Origin: Pterobdella sp. o SKG-2022
Taxonomy: Eukaryota > Annelida > Clitellata > Hirudinida > Piscicolidae
Length of the DNA: 64,000 nucleotides
NCBI GenBank assembly: GCA_964035795.1
Contig: OZ038325.1
Coordinates: forward strand, 1,420,763-1,484,762
Reading direction: 5' to 3'
Part shown: positions 58,792-64,000 of the stretch, piece by piece
Layout of the letters: the number at the start of each line of letters is the position of its first letter
Numbering within the stretch: position 1 is the stretch's first letter
Notes under the pieces: model-generated
Seen by the model: only the letters and a program-made list of their open reading frames with translations
What the model was told of the DNA's origin: nothing
Databases searched by the model: none
Translations under genes and position numbers: made by a program

Positions 58792-59872
58792 TCACCAATC
58801 TTCTGCCCAGGGGTTTTCTTCGAGGAAGTTGTCAATGACCTCCTTTAGAGCGAGATTGGGGATCAACTGGTCCTCTGTGAGACTCTTACGTGTGATTGGA
58901 TCGAAGTTGCCTACACACTGTGCATTTAATAAGAATAATAATAATCAATATTAGCAGTAACAAATTAAATTTTAGGAATAAATGATAATGATAAATAGCA
59001 AGAAATAGTTTTGCATCGTTAAAAATAATAATATTGATAAATACTAACAATAATCAATATTAGCAATAAACAAACAATACAAATAATAATAACAAAAAAA
59101 ATAAATAACAATAAAAATAATAAAAAACAAGAAAAACAACAACAAAACCCAAAACCCCTGAAACCTTAAGTGACTCGAGGATGTCAGGCCGATCATATGT
59201 GATGCCTGAGGGTGTTATCACCGGGTCCCTCATTATGCCAAAATGGATCTTGCTGCATAATGCGTCTGGTACGTCTCTTTTCTGGAGTTGGTGGGTGGTG
59301 GGGTTGGGTGGTTTGTGGGTGCTGTGATTGTTAGGTGGTGTGTAAGAGGTTGGTTGGGTGATAAAGTGGGGTGAATGATGGCGAATGACAGAGCATAGCA
59401 CGTTTGTAGATGTGTTTTGTTTGTACGTGCGTTTAATCACCTTCCTCCTTTCATCCACTTGCTCGAACAACTCATTAAGCTGCTCAGACTTGTTGTTCTG
59501 TGAGCAAAAATTTGAATGAATATGATTATATAATGTGAACTGAGAAACCTCTCTAACGAAATCATTGAAAACAATTATTGGTAGAGTATTTGATTGAAAC
59601 TGGAAGGCCTTTTGATATTCTCTGGATATCATCGATAGCTAATTATCCTTACAATGTATACTAATAACTATATAATAAAGTTATTACAAGCTATGGATGT
59701 AAGATTATTATTATAATTATTACTGGTGTTATTATTATTACTATTATTATTATTATTATGTTTATTACTGAATTATTATTATTATGAGCAGGACAACTCA
59801 CAAAGTTGTTTTCTATTTTTTCAATCTCTTCTGGGGAGTCTCCTTTCATCTTCGCCTCCTCCAACTCTCTGC

Positions 59873-59922
<50 letters not shown>

Positions 59923-62900
59923 TAATAATAACAATAATACTAAGAGTAATCAATCAATAAATCAAATCCTTTTTACAATTTTTAATAATAATAAATAATG
60001 ATAAATAAATGAAAAAACACAAAAATGATAACAAAGAATAAAAATAAATGAGAAATAAAAAAATAGCTCAGAGACGTGGCTAGTGGCAAATACCATCACC
60101 CACAAGCTTCAAAACTTCACGAGCCAATGCCTAAGAAACATCTTGAACATCAGATGGCCAGAAGTTGTCTTCAACGAAAAACTTTGGAACAAGACAAAAC
60201 AAGTCACACTGGAGATGGAAATTGGAATGGATAGGTCATACGCTACGCAAGCCTGCAGCTAACATCACTAGACAGGCCCTAAACTGGAATACACAAGGGA
60301 AGAGAAAAGTTGACCGTCCAAAGCAGACCTGGTGGAGAAGCATCGAGGCAAAAGCAAAGGCTACCGAAATGACGTGAGCTGAACTGAAAAAGACCAGTCA
60401 GAACCGAGTACGTTGGAGGAGTGTTGTTGCAGCCCTATGCTCCCAAGGATGCAAAAGGAAAAGCTAAGCTAACCTAATGAAAAATAAGCGTGAAAACCAC
60501 ATAAATAATGAAATTTGAATAAATAAGAATACATCTAATTATGAACTAATAAAGATAAAAACAGTGATATAACATGAAAACATAACAAAAAAAAAATGAG
60601 GCATGTACTTATTTTTAGCATTTTGAAGCAGTTGAAAGAGTTCTGTCTGCAGTTCTATCTCCTGTGTCACCCTTATCTTCTCTTCTTCCATAAATAACTG
60701 GTTTTGGTAGAAGGTGGGTAGAAAGGAGTTTTGAAAAAGGAATAGTGGAAGAAGGAGCGGAGGTGAAAAAGGAAATAAAAGTGGTGAAGGGGTGATAAGA
60801 AGAAAAGTTGGCAGTAAAAAAAGTGAGTTAAAAGGAGAAAAATGCGTGGTGTTGGTTTCACAAACAATTAAAAAAAAGATGGATGTGATTGCTGCTATAG
60901 AGATGAGGTGATTATGTTCAAAATAACTGCCATAGAGTGAAGGTGGTTGTAAAGAGGTGAGGGTGGTGATGAGTATGGTGATATAAAAGTGTAAATAAGC
61001 TAAAATTAACACAACCCCACAAAAATAAACGCACCATTTATAATGAAAACAACGTAAAAATTGTATCTCAAAGAGGCGTGCCTTGTCTCAAAAATTCTAA
61101 TGATGCAGGCATATATCAAATATGACAGAGGTAGATGATGTAAGCTAATCCCACGTTAGTCGTTCGCATACAATTGTTATTCAAGCTATGCTATTTTGAA
61201 TGAATTAATAGAGACTCGAGGGATTAGATGGTTTGAATTGATATTTTGATTTTAATTTGATATGTTTAAATTGAATGTTGGTATAGATGTATTGTTGCTT
61301 TTAAAAATATCAAGTGGTTTTGAAACTCGCTGGTTTAAACACCAATATAACTAAGTTTGAGCTTATTATTTTTAAAAAATATTATCATTATTATTATTAT
61401 TAGAACAAATCCAAAAAGAATATTTCAACCAATGCTTTCTTGGAAACAGACATGAAACAATAATGACGATGATGATTTAAATTATCTAAAAATTTTAAAA
61501 TCGTGATTAACTTTTCATATATGCCGCCATTACCGGCCAAATATAATGATGACATCATTGTTTGATTTATGAGTACGTCATCATGGAAATGATATAATAA
61601 TCATTATTTATTAAATTGCTTTTGTTTCTAATTTTTGATTATAATTTTATTTTATTTTGAACATTATTATTTTTGTTATGTTGTAAATAATTATTTTTGT
61701 TATGATTATTATTTTTATTATTAATGTTGTTATGATTATCATCATTTTTATTATTAGTGTTATGATTCTATGACAACAAAAGCACCAACCTTGTGCTTGA
61801 TCTGCCTGAGTAACCTGTTGATTTCATCACCCACTTTGACATTCTGGTCCTTGGCTAGAGCTTGAGCTGGTGTGTGCGTGTGTGTGTGTGTAAATGATAA
61901 AAATCATAATACAATAATAATAATAATAATAATAATAAAAGCAAAAAATGATAGTAATAATAATAAAAATAATACTGAATAAATATTAATAATATGGAAA
62001 CCTTTAAGAAGACAAGACCTAGCCTCCGTGAGATGGGTCTGCTCAAAGAGTGAAGTTCCTTTGAAATAATAAGCTTTGCAATGGTTCGGTTGCATCTCTA
62101 AAGCTCTGTGTGTGTGTGTATGAAAGTTTGTGTATGCATGCATGCATGCATGTGTGTGTGTTTGTGTGTGATGCAACATCATTACATCATTGCCCTATTA
62201 ACAGCAATAAGTTCAAAAAACAAGGACTCCATAACCACATGAAGAAAGATTACAAAGGTCAATCTTCAGTGCACCTACTGTCAAGTTGATAACCCACTTC
62301 CAAGGTGCAAGGTGTGTTTATGTGTGTGTGTGAGTTTATGTATGCATGTGTGTGTATGTGTGCTTATGTGGAAGTTTGGGCTTTCAAAATTACTCATCTT
62401 TATACTAATGAATGAGTGAATGTATAAGTATGATTTCAGCCATGAAAGCTTGGTACTTTCCTCAACAAAGTTGGATGTATTTTGTTAATATAATATAAAA
62501 AACCATTTAAAAATCTTGACACTTTTCTCAATAAAGCACTTGTTAAAAGAACCTGTTACAGTCATCTGCAGCCTGCCTCCATTGTTTGAGCTTCAAGTGA
62601 CATAAGGCTCGATTGGTATAGTAGTTGGGTACATCGGGGTTTCTGATCTTGTAATTGGGGGATTGTGAAGAGTAAGTATTTGTGTAACACTAAAGAAGCA
62701 TAAGGATGATGAAATAATTTTGAGGATTGAGATTTGTGAGGAATTTTAAAGTTATTTTTAATTTTAAAAATAGTTTTAAGTTGTATTTGAATAAAAATGA
62801 ACTTCATCAATTTTATATGACTACAGATTGTGGAAAAGTTATTCAATTTTTTGTAATTTGTAAAATAAAACTTTACAATGGCTTTTGTGTAGTAATTTAT

Positions 62901-62969
62901 GGCGTCTGGAAAGTTCTGCAAGTTAAAGTATTTGTTGCCCTGCTCTTTCAACTGCTCCGAACTCGCCAT
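58792..62969 (-). CDS. STUB1: E3 ubiquitin ligase CHIP (STUB1), complete
   Basis: Co-chaperone that binds the EEVD tails of Hsp70/Hsp90 through TPRs and ubiquitinates clients with its U-box. Nine exons: 62969-62877, 62647-62553, 62105-62002, 61866-61790, 60697-60609, 59868-59802, 59497-59441, 59281-59165 and 58917-58792, closing to 274 aa (human 303). Three TPRs occupy about residues 2-110 ([60 protein letters not shown]). A helical dimerisation domain follows, then the U-box from about 195: [48 protein letters not shown], ending in the usual W-x-E-D-type tail (NPWAEDW). The N-terminus lacks the vertebrate Gly/Ser extension and the middle is somewhat shorter. The start lies 620 bp from a divergent gene at 63590. 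Confidence 0.95.
59878..59940. repeat. AAT array beside a STUB1 acceptor
   Basis: About 60 bp of AAT/AAC repeats immediately upstream (on the minus strand) of the exon 59868-59802 acceptor, where it reads as ATT and forms the T-rich tract before TTATTGCAG. Confidence 0.88.
60085..60480 (+). mobile_element. 3' fragment of a non-LTR retrotransposon (RTE/RT-endonuclease type)
   Basis: Encodes the conserved C-terminal piece after the RT domain: [16 protein letters not shown], then after a +1 frame change [40 protein letters not shown], and after an in-frame TGA the end [16 protein letters not shown]. The stop falls where the family usually has Trp (TGG to TGA). It is a dead, 5'-truncated copy on the strand opposite to STUB1, in its intron between exons 60697-60609 and 59868-59802. 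Confidence 0.8.
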
Positions 62970-63589
62970 TTTTATTTAAAGTTTATTAACTAATAAAATT
63001 TTAACTTTCAATTATTTTTTTATTATCATAGATGTTTAATTTTAATTTATTTTTCGCTTTTGCATAATCTAACTACTTTTAAATGTTTCGAATGAGTAAA
63101 CAATCCAACGAAACAATAGTGAAAATTTTAATAAAACTAAATTTTAAGTTTTTCTACTCTTTATATGCTGTTTATAAGAATATATTTTAATTCAAAAAAC
63201 AAACGTGCGAAATTTGTTTAAAGCTGTTGTATAAAAAGAAAAATCGTAATGCGAACATTTTAAATATTAGAGCTTTTTAAAACTTTTGTTTAGAATTTGT
63301 TAATAAAATTTCAATTTTCAATATTTTCAATTTTATGAGCAATAAGCAGATCCAAAACCTGCTTCTATATAAAGATTCACCAACTAAAATAAATTATTTT
63401 ATTCAGTTTATTATTAAATTTATTATTAAAATTAATTTTTCAAAAATGATAAATTTTTATTTCACATTTAATCCCTTTAATTTTTATCCGATTCTTGTCC
63501 ATCGCTAAATCTATGACAACGATTTTAAAGAAAAAATATAAAATTTAGAAACTTCAACAAATCGAAATGCTCTAAGTATACTCAACAAA
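62970..63589. promoter_or_regulatory. Divergent promoter region, STUB1 / unknown gene
   Basis: 620 bp of extremely AT-rich DNA between the STUB1 ATG (62969, minus) and the ATG at 63590 (plus). No unambiguous core promoter element is visible. The arrangement repeats that of EBP2/SF3B1 and TTLL1/YARS2. Confidence 0.4.
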
Positions 63590-63877
63590 ATGTTGCAAAA
63601 TTCAAATAAAAAAATGAAATATTTGAAAACTCAAGGTTCGTACTTCATTTCAAAGTATTGCTTCCATATTTGCAAAATCTGCTGTCTAGTAATGATATAA
63701 ATTCTACATAGATAGCCATAATTTTTCCAGTTAATAAATTGTTCAAAATGTTAAATTCAAATTTCAAAAAATTGAAAATACATAATATAATTGCTTTTAG
63801 TAGACGATCTACATCTGAAACTAAAGGATTACACCAAAGTATACAATGAAAAAAATGAAGAAACTTCGGAAGATTCG
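63590..63877 (+). CDS. Start of an unidentified gene, continuing past the window
   Basis: Two exons with matching phases: 63590-63635 (MLQNSNKKMKYLKTQ) and 63801-63877 (VDDLHLKLKDYTKVYNEKNE, ending TSEDS before GTAAAT). The short protein so far is hydrophilic, charged and probably alpha-helical (possible coiled coil). Too little is visible to name it. The acceptor TTGCTTTTAG is good, and the donor after TCG is GTAAAT. The rest lies beyond 64000. Confidence 0.5.
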
Positions 63878-64000
63878 GTAAATATGTGTCACATTTTAAA
63901 TATATAGGTTTAACTTCGTTAGAGCTGGTGCTGTTTTGACTGAAAAATCGATTTATAACGATGATATTTAGATTGGCTTTTTAACAAAAAGTGTAAAAAG

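Overview
This window looks like nuclear DNA from an invertebrate animal. Every recognisable gene is split by many short GT-AG introns (mostly 100-700 bp). The base composition is strongly AT-rich, and ATT, CA, TATC and minisatellite arrays fill introns and spacers. There are no operons, Shine-Dalgarno sites or CRISPR arrays. A voltage-gated calcium-channel beta subunit and a MIG-17/ADAMTS-type metalloprotease point to Metazoa. The compact, head-to-head gene arrangement would suit a small-genome marine invertebrate such as a tunicate, but the phylum cannot be fixed from the sequence alone.

Layout, left to right. (1) 1-1920 (+): 3' end of a gene whose protein ends in a NOV/DUF3883 domain. (2) 2245-4684 (-): a nine-exon EBNA1BP2/EBP2 ribosome-biogenesis gene. 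(3) 5036-12765 (+): a complete 21-exon SF3B1, 351 bp from the EBP2 start and divergent from it. (4) 13449-27942 (+): a 13-exon calcium-channel beta subunit (CACNB) with a very long glutamine-rich tail. (5) 27943-40750: a gene-poor, AT-rich stretch with small candidate genes, a broken CR1/L2-like retrotransposon and a 150-bp tandem repeat. (6) about 40752-45875 (+): a secreted zinc metalloprotease with an acidic N-terminal region and two C-terminal six-cysteine modules. (7) 47100-52538 (-): a 14-exon TTLL1-type tubulin polyglutamylase. (8) 52848-57073 (+): a complete 12-exon mitochondrial tyrosyl-tRNA synthetase (YARS2), 309 bp from the TTLL1 start. (9) 58792-62969 (-): a complete nine-exon STUB1/CHIP. 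(10) 63590 onward (+): the start of an unidentified gene, divergent from STUB1.

The genes are mainly housekeeping (splicing, ribosome assembly, mitochondrial translation, protein quality control, tubulin modification), with one excitable-cell gene and one extracellular protease. They do not form a single pathway. What links them is architecture: repeated divergent pairs sharing short promoters, convergent neighbours, and introns colonised by SINEs, MITE-like elements and tandem repeats that often abut splice sites.

Exon coordinates were derived by hand from splice consensus, reading-frame phase and conservation of known protein families. Phases close exactly through EBP2, SF3B1, CACNB, TTLL1, YARS2 and STUB1, which gives good confidence in those models. 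The most unusual observations are an array of donor-like sequences at a metalloprotease splice site, acceptors embedded in CA microsatellites, a possible 13-nt intron or frameshifting insertion in a small unknown gene, and several undescribed-looking inverted-repeat element families.
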